Assembly (NCBI GenBank): GCA_019313765.1
Contig: JAFDAP010000037.1
Coordinates: 1-9,903, forward strand
Length of the DNA: 9,903 nt
Direction: 5' to 3'
Source of the DNA: Deltaproteobacteria bacterium
GTDB lineage: Bacteria > Desulfobacterota > DSM-4660 > Desulfatiglandales > Desulfatiglandaceae
How positions within the stretch are numbered: position 1 is the first letter of the stretch; each line of letters starts with the position of its first letter. The notes beneath the pieces are model-generated. The model searched no databases, had not been told where the DNA came from, and worked only from the letters and a program-made list of their open reading frames with translations. Shown in pieces: positions 1 through 7,322 of this stretch. A program made the position numbers and the translations under genes.

Positions 1-2357
1 TTTACCACTATCGCTTCCGCAGGGGCCGCCTACCCTACCCCAAAATTTCCTTTGACCTGAACATGTCCCTGGTTTTACCCCTTTCACAACTCATAAGGGT
101 CATAAAATTCCACCTTGCCTACTTTTTCAAAAACGGCAGGTTTCCCGATCCTTATAAGACCGGTTTCTTCAGAGACGCCATTCGGCAAGGTACCAACTCT
201 CTTATTTGCCTTGTGGATCCAAAGGGATTTGAAAAACGCTTTATCCATGCCGAGAAAGACCATCTCCATTTTCTCATCGAAACACAAAAAACCATGGAGA
301 GACCTATCTATATTGTCCCACAACTGATTCTTTACAAAAAAACCCCGGAAAAGGAATATTCAAATCTCTTGGACATATTCTTTGGATTCAAAGATAAGCC
401 GGGATTTGTAAGAAAAATCGGTCTTTTTTTCAGACACCACCGCCAGGCGTTTATTGACTTTGGAAGGCCCCTCAATCTCAAGGCATACCTGGAAAACCAG
501 CCTGGCGAACGGGCCGCGGAAGAAATGACCTCGGAAATCAGGCAAATGCTCATTGAAAGCATTGACGGGCAGAAAAGGGTGATATTAGGTCCCATTATGA
601 AATCCCGGCAGCAGCTCAAGGAAAAGGTGCTCAAGGACCGGGAGATTACAGGAACCATTGAAAAATTGGCCGCAGGAAACGGGAAGCGATTGAAGCAGTT
701 GAGAAAAGAGGCAGGCGCCAATTTTGATGAGATCGCGGCGGATTACAATGTCGCTTACGTACAGTTTTTTTTCGTGGCCTTGACGTGGTTCTGGAAAAAG
801 ATCTTCCAGGGCATTGACGCAGATCCCAAAGAGCTGGCCATAGTGAGGGACTGTGCCAGAAAGGGCAATGTTATCTATATACCGTCTCACAAAAGCCATA
901 TCGATTACCTTGTCCTGAATTACGTCCTTGTGCTCAACCATATGCATATGCCCCGAGTCGCAGCAGGCAAAAATCTGGCTTTCTGGCCTATGGGCCATAT
1001 TTTCAGAAAATCAGGGGCGTTTTTTATCCGCAGAACATTTAAAGGGGCCAGGCTCTATTCACAGGTCTTTGAAAGGTATATCAAGGCACTCCTTGAAGAG
1101 GGGCATCCTTTTGAATTTTTTATCGAGGGCGGAAGGAGCCGGAGCGGCAAGCTGATTCTTCCAAAGATCGGATTTCTCTCTATCCTGCTAAAGGCAAAGC
1201 AGGATGGATATTGTAAAGACCTGGTATTCGTCCCGGCCTCCATAGGTTATGACCGCATTTTAGAGGAGAAGTCCTACCTGAAAGAGCTGGGCGGCACTGA
1301 AAAAAAACGGGAAAGTTTTAAACAGATGATAAAGGCCAGGCGTTTTCTGAAAAGGAAATACGGGAAGATTTACATCCGCTTTGGCGAGCCCCTTTCACTC
1401 AATCAATACCTTGACGAGAAAGAGGTCCTCGAACAAGAGTCTTTAAAGCCTTTAGCCTTTCGACTGATCCGGTCTATTAACAAGGCGACCCTTGTGACCC
1501 CTTTGGCCCTTACTGCATCAGCCATTCTCACCAAACATCGTCGGGGTTTTCTTCTTCATGAACTGACCGCCACAATGGAAAACCTGCTCGGGTTTCTCAA
1601 GACATATGAAATCCCCATAGCCACTACTTTCGACCAATTTGAAAAAACGGTTGAAGAGACCTTGACACTCCTGGTCAACAGGAAGGTGGTGGGTTTCCTT
1701 GAGGATGTGGAAGGGACCGAAACCTTCTTTTACGTGGATGAAGAGAAAAAACCGGAACTGGAATATTATAAGAACAGTATTATCCATTGCTTTATCTCCC
1801 ACGCCTTTGTTTCTGTCTCCCTGTTGACCGGCAAGGAAGAAGTCAAGACTCACGAATCGGTCCTAACAGACTACGGTTTTTTAAAAAACCTCTTCAAACA
1901 TGAATTCATTTATAACGAGGAGGAAGACATCACAAAGGAGGTCTACAGGATTACGTCCTATTTCCAGGAGAAATCATTTATTACATTAAGGAATGGCAAT
2001 GGGGGATACACACTTACCAGACTTGGCTTTGACCAGTTGCCGACCTGGGCGGCTTTGGCCAAGACCTTCCTCGAATCCTACTGGATCGCGACCCGATCAT
2101 TTATTCAGCAGGAAAATAAGCCAAAAAAAGGAGACATTCTGAAAAATATGAATTACATGGGCCTTCGTTTCCACAAACTGGGCCTCATTGATCACATGGA
2201 GGCCATATCCCGGCTCAATTTTAAGAATGCCATCAAATTTATCGATGAAGATATCCTGAAGGGCCGGGAAAGATCTGATGAGGATACCCGGCAGGCCAGG
2301 GAGAGGTTGGGCCAACTGAGCCGCCGATTATATGAACTATCGCATTACAGGGCGTAA
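1..2357 (+). CDS. plsB: Glycerol-3-phosphate 1-O-acyltransferase, PlsB type (5' end outside the window)
   Basis: PlsB is a membrane-associated enzyme that transfers a fatty acyl group to sn-glycerol-3-phosphate, the first step of phospholipid synthesis. All four acyltransferase blocks are present, numbering from the in-frame ATG at 63: SHKSHID at 275-281 (catalytic H276 and D281), GAFFIRR at 318-324, FIEGGRSRSGK at 353-363, and VPASIGYDR at 390-398. The surrounding sequence follows E. coli PlsB closely from memory (WP.G.IFR..GAFFIRRTFKG). The reading frame stays open from the ATG at 63 back to base 3 and reads as ordinary protein there. There is no ribosome site before that ATG, so the true start lies upstream. 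At least 784 residues are visible, against about 807 in E. coli, so little is missing. The long C-terminal region (about 430 to 764) is typical of PlsB and absent from the shorter PlsC enzymes. Enzyme identity is firm; the N-terminus is unknown. Confidence 0.93.
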   Translation, partial: YHYRFRRGRLPYPKISFDLNMSLVLPLSQLIRVIKFHLAYFFKNGRFPDPYKTGFFRDAIRQGTNSLICLVDPKGFEKRFIHAEKDHLHFLIETQKTMERPIYIVPQLILYKKTPEKEYSNLLDIFFGFKDKPGFVRKIGLFFRHHRQAFIDFGRPLNLKAYLENQPGERAAEEMTSEIRQMLIESIDGQKRVILGPIMKSRQQLKEKVLKDREITGTIEKLAAGNGKRLKQLRKEAGANFDEIAADYNVAYVQFFFVALTWFWKKIFQGIDADPKELAIVRDCARKGNVIYIPSHKSHIDYLVLNYVLVLNHMHMPRVAAGKNLAFWPMGHIFRKSGAFFIRRTFKGARLYSQVFERYIKALLEEGHPFEFFIEGGRSRSGKLILPKIGFLSILLKAKQDGYCKDLVFVPASIGYDRILEEKSYLKELGGTEKKRESFKQMIKARRFLKRKYGKIYIRFGEPLSLNQYLDEKEVLEQESLKPLAFRLIRSINKATLVTPLALTASAILTKHRRGFLLHELTATMENLLGFLKTYEIPIATTFDQFEKTVEETLTLLVNRKVVGFLEDVEGTETFFYVDEEKKPELEYYKNSIIHCFISHAFVSVSLLTGKEEVKTHESVLTDYGFLKNLFKHEFIYNEEEDITKEVYRITSYFQEKSFITLRNGNGGYTLTRLGFDQLPTWAALAKTFLESYWIATRSFIQQENKPKKGDILKNMNYMGLRFHKLGLIDHMEAISRLNFKNAIKFIDEDILKGRERSDEDTRQARERLGQLSRRLYELSHYRA

Positions 2358-2399
2358 TGGAATGGGGACGAGAGGACAGGGCATAGCCGTCAGTATAAA

Positions 2400-2427
2400 A
2401 AATCCCAAATAACAAATCCCAAATAAC
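2400..2427. repeat. Perfect tandem pair of a 14-base unit
   Basis: AAATCCCAAATAAC occurs twice head to tail (2400-2413 and 2414-2427) and then runs on as AAATAAATTCC. It forms the outer part of the left arm of the AT-rich repeat. The copy at 6200-6227 has the same two units, but the first carries two changes, so only the second unit is exact there. Confidence 0.8.
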
Positions 2428-2492
2428 AAATAAATTCCAAATTATAATATCAAAACACACCGTAACAAATCTAAGTTGGGGTATTGGTCTCT

Positions 2493-2574
2493 GGATTCCC
2501 GCCTGCGCGGGAATGAGTTAAGTGGTTGTCATTCCCGCGATGCCTGTCCCCGTGCAAGCGGGAAGCGGAAATCC
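2493..2574. repeat. GC-rich paired hairpin element (REP/BIME-like)
   Basis: The first hairpin is perfect: ATTCCCGC (2495-2502), a CTGC loop, then GCGGGAAT (2507-2514). Twelve bases after the flanking GA comes a second one, TTCCCGC (2532-2538) pairing with GCGGGAA (2558-2564) across a 19-base loop. The whole block opens with GGATTCC and closes with GGAAATCC, so it is roughly symmetrical overall. The GGATTCCCGC/GCGGGAATGA core is a widespread bacterial intergenic repeat. It lies between convergent plsB and ppdK and could help stop transcription, but neither hairpin is followed by a T run on the plus strand, so I do not call it an intrinsic terminator. Confidence 0.75.
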
Positions 2575-2797
2575 AAAAAACGGGCTTCTCAAAGAACTTA
2601 CCCCGATTTATTGAGCTGATATATTCCCACTATTTATTGAGATAACAAAACGCGCCATTGTTTTGGTCATTTGTATTTGAGATTTGGATATTGTTTGTAA
2701 TTTGGTGCTTGTGATTTGTTATTTAGACCCCTCCGTCCCTCCGTTCCAACCCTTCACAAGACCGACGTTATTTCAATTAGCCCAAATCAATAAGGTG

Positions 2798-5593
2798 TTA
2801 AACTATACTAAACTCCTTTTCCTTCAGCTTTGCATGGGCCGCTGCCAACCTGGCAATGGGCACCCTGGGCGGGGAGCAGGACACATAGGTCATATCGATA
2901 TGATGGCAGAACCGTATGGCATCCGGATGGCCCCCGTGCTCACCACAAATCCCGACCTTCATATCTTTCCTTGTCTTCCGTGCCCATTCGATCGTAATCA
3001 TCATAAGCCGCCCTACCCCCTTGATATCCAGGACTTCAAAGGGATTATCCTGCAGTATCCCTGTTTCCTCGTATAAGGGAAGGAACTTGTTCTCGGCATC
3101 CTCCCTGGAAAACGAGAAGGTGGCCTGGGTCAGGTCATTGGTCCCGAAAGATATGAATTCGGCAAGTTCAGCTAAACGCCCTGCCCGCATGCACGCCCTG
3201 ACCACCTCAACCATGGTGCCGAATTCATAGGGCACCTTGATCTTGAACTTCTTTTCTACTCTCTTTTGTATGTCTACCACAAATCGGTGAACCCACTTCA
3301 ACTCCTCGAGCGTACACACCTGGGGAACCATGATTTCGGGGATTATCTGCCCCCCGTCCAGAATATGTTCGGCGGCCGCTTCGAGGATGGCCCTGATCTG
3401 CATGGAGTATATCTCAGGATAGGTGATGCCTAATCGCACACCCCGGTGACCCAACATGGGATTGGTCTCTGCTAAGGTCCTCACCTTTTTCAGCATGGTC
3501 TCCCTGGATTCAATCAGGTCCCCGGTCAGGTGTTCGCTCTTAAGACCTTCAAGACCCTTTGTGATTACCTCGAGGTTTGTCGCATACCGGTCATAGAGTC
3601 CCGGATCCAGCATCTTCAATGTATCTGGGAGCGCGGCCATACCGCCGACCGTATTCCTCAATTCCTTGAGGTGTTCGATCTCCTCTACCAGTTCCTGGCT
3701 AGAGGGCAGGAATTCATGTATCGGAGGGTCTAACAGTCGGATGGTCACGGGATACCCATCCATAATCTGGAAAATCTCTTTGAAGTCGTCCCTCTGAATC
3801 GGGAGAAGCCTGTCTAATACGGCCTTTCTCTCCTCTGTGGTCTCGGCTAATATCATCTCCTGGACAACGGGCAGTCTCTCCGGCTGGTTGAACATCCTTT
3901 CCGTCCGGCATAATCCGATGCCCACGGCACCGTATTTCTTGGCCTTGGAAACCCCATCGGGCGTATCTGCATTGGCCATGACCTTGAGCTCGCTGATTTC
4001 ATCCGCCCACTCCAACAGCACTAACAGATCTTCAACGAATTCCGGTTCAATGGTGGGAACCTTGTCTTGATAAATATTTCCCGTAGTACCGTCAATAGTG
4101 ATCACGTCCCCCTCTCTGAGGGTTACACCCGAAATAACCGCCTCCTTTGCACTGGGATCGATGTGAATGGCCTCACACCCGGAAACACAGGGCTTTCCCA
4201 TACTTCGCGCCACCACGGCCGCATGGGAGGTCTTGCCACCCCTGCTCGTGAGTATTCCCTGGGCCGCAAAAAATCCATGAATATCTTCGGGTTTAGTTTC
4301 CTCCCTTAGTAAAATCACCTTCTCGCCTAACTTTGCCTTGGATTCGGCCCGGTCCGCATCAAATACGATTTTGCCGGACGCGGCCCCCGGGGATGCAGGA
4401 AGCCCCTGGGCCAGGACCTCGGCTTTGGCCTTGGGATCAAGCCGTGGGTAAAGGAGCTGGGCCAGCATATCCGGCTGGACCCTGAGCAGGGCCTCTTCTT
4501 CCGAGATAAGACCCTCATTGACCATATCAATGGATGTCTTGATAAAGGCAGAAGCATTCATCTTTGCGTTTCGGGTCTGGAGGCAGTACAGTTTCTTTTT
4601 CTCAATTGTAAATTCAAGATCCTGTACCTCCTGGTAATGGTCTTCCAGGGTATGTCTCAGTTCTTCCAATTCCGGATAAACGTCCGGCATCTCTTTTCTC
4701 AGTTCCCTGATCGGTTTCGGGGTCCGTATGCCGGCCACCACATCTTCGCCCTGGGCGTTGATCATATATTCGCCAAAAAAACGGTTTGCCCCTGTGGCCG
4801 GATCTCTCGTAAATGCCACTCCGGTCGCGCTGTCATTCCCCATATTTCCAAAGACCATTGTGCAGATATTGACTGCCGTACCATCGGCCATTTCTTTGGT
4901 AATTTTAAACTCCCTCCTGTAATCCACGGCCCGTTTCCCCATCCACGACTTAAAGACCGCCTCCACGGCCAATTCCAGTTGTTCATAAGGGTCCTGGGGA
5001 AAGGGCTTGCCGGTCTTTTTCCTGACAATATCCAGGAACTGGTCACAGGTATCTTTCAATGCCTTTGCATCTAATTCAACATCTTCTTTTACTTTACATT
5101 TATCCTTTATTTTTTTGAATATATTATCAAATTCTTCATCCTTCATTCCTAAGGCAACAGAGCAGAAAAGCTGGATCAGCCGGCGATACAGGTCGTAAAC
5201 GAACCTTTCATTCTTTGTAAGGCTAACCATTCCTTTTACTGTGTCTTCATTGAGCCCAAGGTTCAGAATCGTATCCATCATTCCGGGCATGGACATTGCC
5301 GCTCCTGACCGCACCGAAACCAACAGAGGCTTTTTTGCGTCTCCGAACCCTTTTCCCGTCTTTTTCTCCAGATCAGCCATGGCTTCTCTGATCTGCTTTA
5401 TCTGCTCAGCTTGCAACCCTTTTTTCTTTTGATCCAGATAAGTTAAGCAACTTTCTGTGGTTATGACAAAACCGGGCGGCACAGGTAATCCGATCCGGGT
5501 CATCTCGCAGAGGTTTGCCCCCTTCCCACCCAAAAGCTCCTTATTTTTACCATCGCCCTGTTCAAAGCTATAAACATATTTTTTAGTCCCCAT
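2798..5593 (-). CDS. ppdK: Pyruvate, phosphate dikinase
   Basis: PPDK is a cytosolic enzyme that reversibly converts pyruvate, ATP and phosphate to PEP, AMP and pyrophosphate. The three-part architecture is clear. The N-terminal ATP-binding region has GGKGANLCEM (K24) and SVRSGAAMSMPGMMDT (R95), ending in DLEFTIEKKKLYCLQTR. The swivelling phosphohistidine domain has GGKTSHAAVVARSMGKPCVSG with H457 as the phosphoryl carrier. The C-terminal PEP/pyruvate barrel has IRLLDPPIHEF, NPMLGHRG, FGTNDLTQ and GICGEHGGHP with catalytic C883. At 931 aa it exceeds the usual 875-890 because of an extra stretch of about 50 residues between H626 and N711. The ATG has an AGGGGG ribosome site (5599-5604, 5-base spacing) lying inside the upstream gene, whose stop codon overlaps this start. 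It is the last gene of a three-gene minus-strand operon. No clear terminator hairpin with a T run was seen after the stop. Confidence 0.97.
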   Translation of the reverse strand: MGTKKYVYSFEQGDGKNKELLGGKGANLCEMTRIGLPVPPGFVITTESCLTYLDQKKKGLQAEQIKQIREAMADLEKKTGKGFGDAKKPLLVSVRSGAAMSMPGMMDTILNLGLNEDTVKGMVSLTKNERFVYDLYRRLIQLFCSVALGMKDEEFDNIFKKIKDKCKVKEDVELDAKALKDTCDQFLDIVRKKTGKPFPQDPYEQLELAVEAVFKSWMGKRAVDYRREFKITKEMADGTAVNICTMVFGNMGNDSATGVAFTRDPATGANRFFGEYMINAQGEDVVAGIRTPKPIRELRKEMPDVYPELEELRHTLEDHYQEVQDLEFTIEKKKLYCLQTRNAKMNASAFIKTSIDMVNEGLISEEEALLRVQPDMLAQLLYPRLDPKAKAEVLAQGLPASPGAASGKIVFDADRAESKAKLGEKVILLREETKPEDIHGFFAAQGILTSRGGKTSHAAVVARSMGKPCVSGCEAIHIDPSAKEAVISGVTLREGDVITIDGTTGNIYQDKVPTIEPEFVEDLLVLLEWADEISELKVMANADTPDGVSKAKKYGAVGIGLCRTERMFNQPERLPVVQEMILAETTEERKAVLDRLLPIQRDDFKEIFQIMDGYPVTIRLLDPPIHEFLPSSQELVEEIEHLKELRNTVGGMAALPDTLKMLDPGLYDRYATNLEVITKGLEGLKSEHLTGDLIESRETMLKKVRTLAETNPMLGHRGVRLGITYPEIYSMQIRAILEAAAEHILDGGQIIPEIMVPQVCTLEELKWVHRFVVDIQKRVEKKFKIKVPYEFGTMVEVVRACMRAGRLAELAEFISFGTNDLTQATFSFSREDAENKFLPLYEETGILQDNPFEVLDIKGVGRLMMITIEWARKTRKDMKVGICGEHGGHPDAIRFCHHIDMTYVSCSPPRVPIARLAAAHAKLKEKEFSIV

Positions 5594-5771
5594 GATTTCC
5601 CCCTTTATCCCGTTTTCTTACATATTCAAATAAATACGCCAGGCCAAGCAAGATTATGCCAAGGCCGAAAACCCTTATGAGCGGGGTTCCTTGAAAAAAG
5701 ATTCGGCACGCAAGGACGGCAAACATCATGGAAAGAATCAGCCGGATGATAAACATTTGAAATGAGCCCAT
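5583..5771 (-). CDS. Small two-helix membrane protein of unknown function
   Basis: I do not recognise this 62-aa protein. It has two hydrophobic stretches that look like membrane helices: about residues 7-27 (FIIRLILSMMFAVLACRIFF) and 32-51 (IRVFGLGIILLGLAYLFEYV). A short charged tail follows (RKRDKGGNHGD). I chose the ATG at 5771 because an AGGAG (5782-5786) lies 10 bases upstream. The in-frame TTG at 5780 would leave only one base after the same AGGAG. It starts 17 bases after the 104-aa gene ends, and its stop codon overlaps the first 11 bases of ppdK, so translation of ppdK is probably coupled to it. Tight coupling, two clean helices and a good ribosome site support a real gene. A role linked to PPDK is only a guess from position. 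Confidence 0.75.
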   Translation of the reverse strand: MGSFQMFIIRLILSMMFAVLACRIFFQGTPLIRVFGLGIILLGLAYLFEYVRKRDKGGNHGD

Positions 5772-5788
5772 TTGAGCCAAACTCCTGT

Positions 5789-6103
5789 TCAGGTCTTTTT
5801 AAAAGGGATTACTGTTGCAGGTTTTCCCGGTACCATTTTTTCCCCTTCTTTTTCACGCTCCCTTTCCATGGGAAGTTTTTTGACCTCTTCCAACCTCATG
5901 GGCGTGCCTCCCATGGTAAAAGGAGCGCCGTTAATATATTCTTCACGCAGAATCCAGGTCACTGTCCGGGCAGGAATGGTGAGGATTAAAAGGGTCAGTT
6001 GATACCAGTCCTTTTTGATATCAGGTTCAATCAACTCTATACGGGCATAAACGGATGGTTTGTCCTGATAGTAAACCAGGAGCACGTCTCCTTCACGGGC
6101 CAT
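5789..6103 (-). CDS. Conserved-looking hypothetical protein, 104 aa
   Basis: No function is recognised. The protein starts MAREGDVLLVYYQDKPSVYARI, continues with IELIEPDIKKDWYQLTLLILTIP and WILREEYINGAPFTMGG, and ends in a charged, lysine/glutamate-rich tail (about residues 70-104). The first 65 or so residues alternate hydrophobic and polar positions like a small beta-barrel, which is a guess from pattern. There is no signal peptide and no membrane helix long enough to be convincing. The ATG at 6103 has an AGGA (6112-6115) 8 bases upstream; an ATG between them (ATGACACC) is out of frame. It is the first gene of the operon leading to the small membrane protein and ppdK, with 17 bases to the next start. 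The operon promoter should lie in 6104-6200, but I see no convincing -35/-10 pair there. Confidence 0.8.
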   Translation of the reverse strand: MAREGDVLLVYYQDKPSVYARIELIEPDIKKDWYQLTLLILTIPARTVTWILREEYINGAPFTMGGTPMRLEEVKKLPMEREREKEGEKMVPGKPATVIPFKKT

Positions 6104-6198
6104 GGTGTCATTCCTAAGCGTGTTTCGGTTCTAAAATTGTCCAAATCATCGCGTGTTTAAAATTCAAGGTATCTATTCCCGTAGTAGTTGATTTGGTG

Positions 6199-6383
6199 AA
6201 AATCACAAATAGCAAATCCCAAATAACAAACAAATTCCAATGACCGAAATTCAAAATTCCAAACAAGTTTTAGGAATCCTTATTCCAAGACCTAATGAAC
6301 AACTCTCCCGATGTGAACCAACTCAGTTTTGGTCATTGGATATTGAGATTTATTTATGATTTGGTGCTTGTAATTTGGGATTT
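6199..6383. repeat. AT-rich imperfect inverted repeat, copy 2
   Basis: The left arm (6199-6245) reads AAATCACAAATAGC, then AAATCCCAAATAAC, then AAACAAATTCCAATGACC. The right arm (6327-6383) contains GGTCATTGGA (6331-6340), an exact complement of TCCAATGACC at 6236-6245, then TTTGGTGCTTGT and AATTTGGGATTT. The arms are about 80 bases apart. The left arm agrees with copy 1 at 39 of 42 positions, and the right arm shares several blocks with it. It fills most of the gap between the ppdK operon and the FmdB gene. The remaining bases 6384-6491 hold no gene, only short TTGCGCC/TTGTCCC/TTGCACC-like runs (about 6466-6488). Confidence 0.7.
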
Positions 6384-6491
6384 CAAACTTTCCGTGAACG
6401 GTTACAATTCAAGAAAGCCGACGTAAGGCTGAAGTCATAAAGTCTTGTTCAAGTAAGGCATAGACCTTGCGCCTTGTCCCTTGCACCCTCT

Positions 6492-6833
6492 TTATTCACT
6501 ATCTTTCAACACGCTACCCGGATCGGTTCTCAGTTTCTCAAGCTTTGTCTCAAAGCTGCTTCCTAAGTCCACACCCATCTGTTGTGCCCGCTTTTTGGCG
6601 CTAAGACCAATGTTGCGGGTATCTTTATAGAAGCTGTCACTCTGAACCCCCTTGGGATCAAAGGCCGTGAGACGGTCACTTTCTGAAACATGGTAAGCGA
6701 CCCTGGAAATGAGCTTTTTCAGATTGGGGCTGCCGCATTCAGGGCAAAGCAGGCTCTCCTCATCCTCATTCTTCATCACAAGGCTCTGAAACTGTCTCTC
6801 ACAGGCCATACATTGATATTCGTAAATGGGCAT
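6492..6833 (-). CDS. FmdB-family zinc-ribbon protein
   Basis: The 113-aa protein starts MPIYEYQC, the hallmark of the FmdB/CxxC_CxxC_SSSS family, small zinc-ribbon proteins often described as putative regulators. The ribbon ligands are C8 and C11 (CMAC), then C30 and C33 (CPEC). GSPNLKKLISR follows, matching the family's usual end of the ribbon. The remaining 70 residues are polar and probably form a helical or disordered tail that includes TRNIGLSAKKRAQQMG. The frame is open to 6968, but the ATG at 6833 gives the canonical N-terminus and has an AGGAG (6844-6848) 10 bases upstream. The extra upstream residues would overlap the neighbouring gene and look unlike the family. It sits 25 bases downstream of a cysteine-rich 64-aa gene and is likely cotranscribed with it. 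The molecular role of the family is not well established. Confidence 0.88.
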   Translation of the reverse strand: MPIYEYQCMACERQFQSLVMKNEDEESLLCPECGSPNLKKLISRVAYHVSESDRLTAFDPKGVQSDSFYKDTRNIGLSAKKRAQQMGVDLGSSFETKLEKLRTDPGSVLKDSE

Positions 6834-6858
6834 TTCCCCAAAACTCCTCATATTCCGC

Positions 6859-7053
6859 TCAATAAAACCTTTCCTTGTAATGCCGGCACACATAGCCGGG
6901 AGGAGTCGGGCATGCCTTTTCTTCCCAGCTTCGGTCATCATCGTTATCGTCACTGAAAGTGCAGACATTTGAGGTAGCGCTGCTCAAGACAGACGGCTCA
7001 TTGTCGCCCTTTACAATATAGTACTTACAATTCCAGCAACAATTCCTGGCCAT
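6859..7053 (-). CDS. Small cysteine-rich protein, probably metal-binding
   Basis: I do not recognise a named family. The 64-aa protein begins MARNCCWNCKYY and has cysteines at 5, 6, 9, 31, 48 and 56, with H58 close by (CRHY). A C6-x2-C9 pair near the start, a single C31 in mid-protein and C56 near the end resemble small zinc-binding proteins with a CxxCxYY start, so a zinc or iron-sulfur site is plausible. The middle is acidic (SDDNDDDRSWEE). The ATG at 7053 is preceded by a weak ribosome site (AAGG at 7063-7066, 9-base spacing). The stop codon is 25 bases before the FmdB start, on the same strand, which suggests a two-gene unit of zinc-ribbon-type proteins. The non-random cysteine layout argues that it is real. 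Confidence 0.7.
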   Translation of the reverse strand: MARNCCWNCKYYIVKGDNEPSVLSSATSNVCTFSDDNDDDRSWEEKACPTPPGYVCRHYKERFY

Positions 7054-7232
7054 AGCCTCAAACCTTAAACATCTTTATCCTGTAAATCTTATTTTAGCAG
7101 ATTATCAAAGGCACGACCAATTATCAAGCATTTAGAAGCGCTATGATACCCCTCACCTGCAAATAACAACATTTTCTCTTGACACTAAAGCGGGCATTGT
7201 GGCAAGTAACATAATTCACAAGCAGGGTTGGT

Positions 7233-7261
7233 AAAAATGCGCCGAAAATGAAAAAATGCGC
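7233..7261. repeat. Direct repeat of AAAAATGCGC upstream of the hdrA-like gene
   Basis: AAAAATGCGC occurs exactly at 7233-7242 and again at 7252-7261, 19 bases start to start and so close to two helical turns. It lies about 100 bases before the hdrA-like start codon. That geometry would suit two protomers of a regulator on one face of the DNA, but no known operator is recognised. Confidence 0.45.
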
Positions 7262-7312
7262 TTTTCAGTATTGGTTAAGGTGCCCCATTTCCACCCGCAT
7301 ATTTACGCGCAA

Positions 7313-7322
7313 ACTAATTAGT
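7313..7322. promoter_or_regulatory. Perfect 10-base palindrome ACTAATTAGT
   Basis: ACTAATTAGT is a perfect inverted repeat 41 bases before the hdrA-like ATG. It would sit near the transcription start or in the leader, where an operator is plausible. Short AT-rich palindromes arise by chance fairly often, so this is a weak candidate. Confidence 0.3.

Larger units (their letters stand above)
2399..2724. repeat. AT-rich imperfect inverted repeat, copy 1
   Basis: The left arm (2399-2440) is built on AAATCCCAAATAAC and its continuation AAATAAATTCCAA. The right arm (2661-2724) carries the loosely complementary TTTTGGTCATTTG and TTTGGTGCTTGTGATTTG. About 220 bases separate the arms and include a GC-rich hairpin pair. 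The left arm matches 6199-6240 at 39 of 42 positions by eye. The right arm matches 6327-6383 in its TTTTGGTCAT, TTGAGATTT and TTTGGTGCTTGT blocks. It lies in the gap between the convergent ends of plsB and ppdK. No ORF, transposase or clear target-site duplication goes with it. I infer a dispersed non-coding repeat; a MITE-like origin is possible but not shown. Confidence 0.7.

Noticed and set aside
63..65. ATG at 63 as the start of plsB
   Set aside because: No ribosome site precedes it, the frame is open and protein-like back to base 3, and PlsB should have more N-terminal sequence.
2400..2440. CRISPR array
   Set aside because: The repeated units are 14 bases, directly adjacent without spacers, and occur only twice.
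2495..2514. Intrinsic terminator of plsB
   Set aside because: The hairpin is perfect but is followed by GAGTTAAG rather than a T run and lies about 140 bases after the stop; it fits a dispersed repeat better.
2684..3076. 130-codon open frame on the plus strand
   Set aside because: It starts within the AT-rich repeat and runs antisense to the 3' end of ppdK; its translation has no recognisable features.
5778..5780. TTG at 5780 as start of the small membrane protein
   Set aside because: Only one base separates it from AGGAG; the ATG at 5771 has normal 10-base spacing.
6834..6968. N-terminal extension of the FmdB protein to an ATG at 6968
   Set aside because: It overlaps the 64-aa gene in another frame, does not resemble the family, and the ATG at 6833 gives the canonical MPIYEYQC start with a good AGGAG.
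7179..7215. Sigma-70 promoter TTGACA / CATAAT for the hdrA-like gene
   Set aside because: The two boxes are 25 bases apart, far from the usual 16-18, and no better -10 box occurs at normal spacing.
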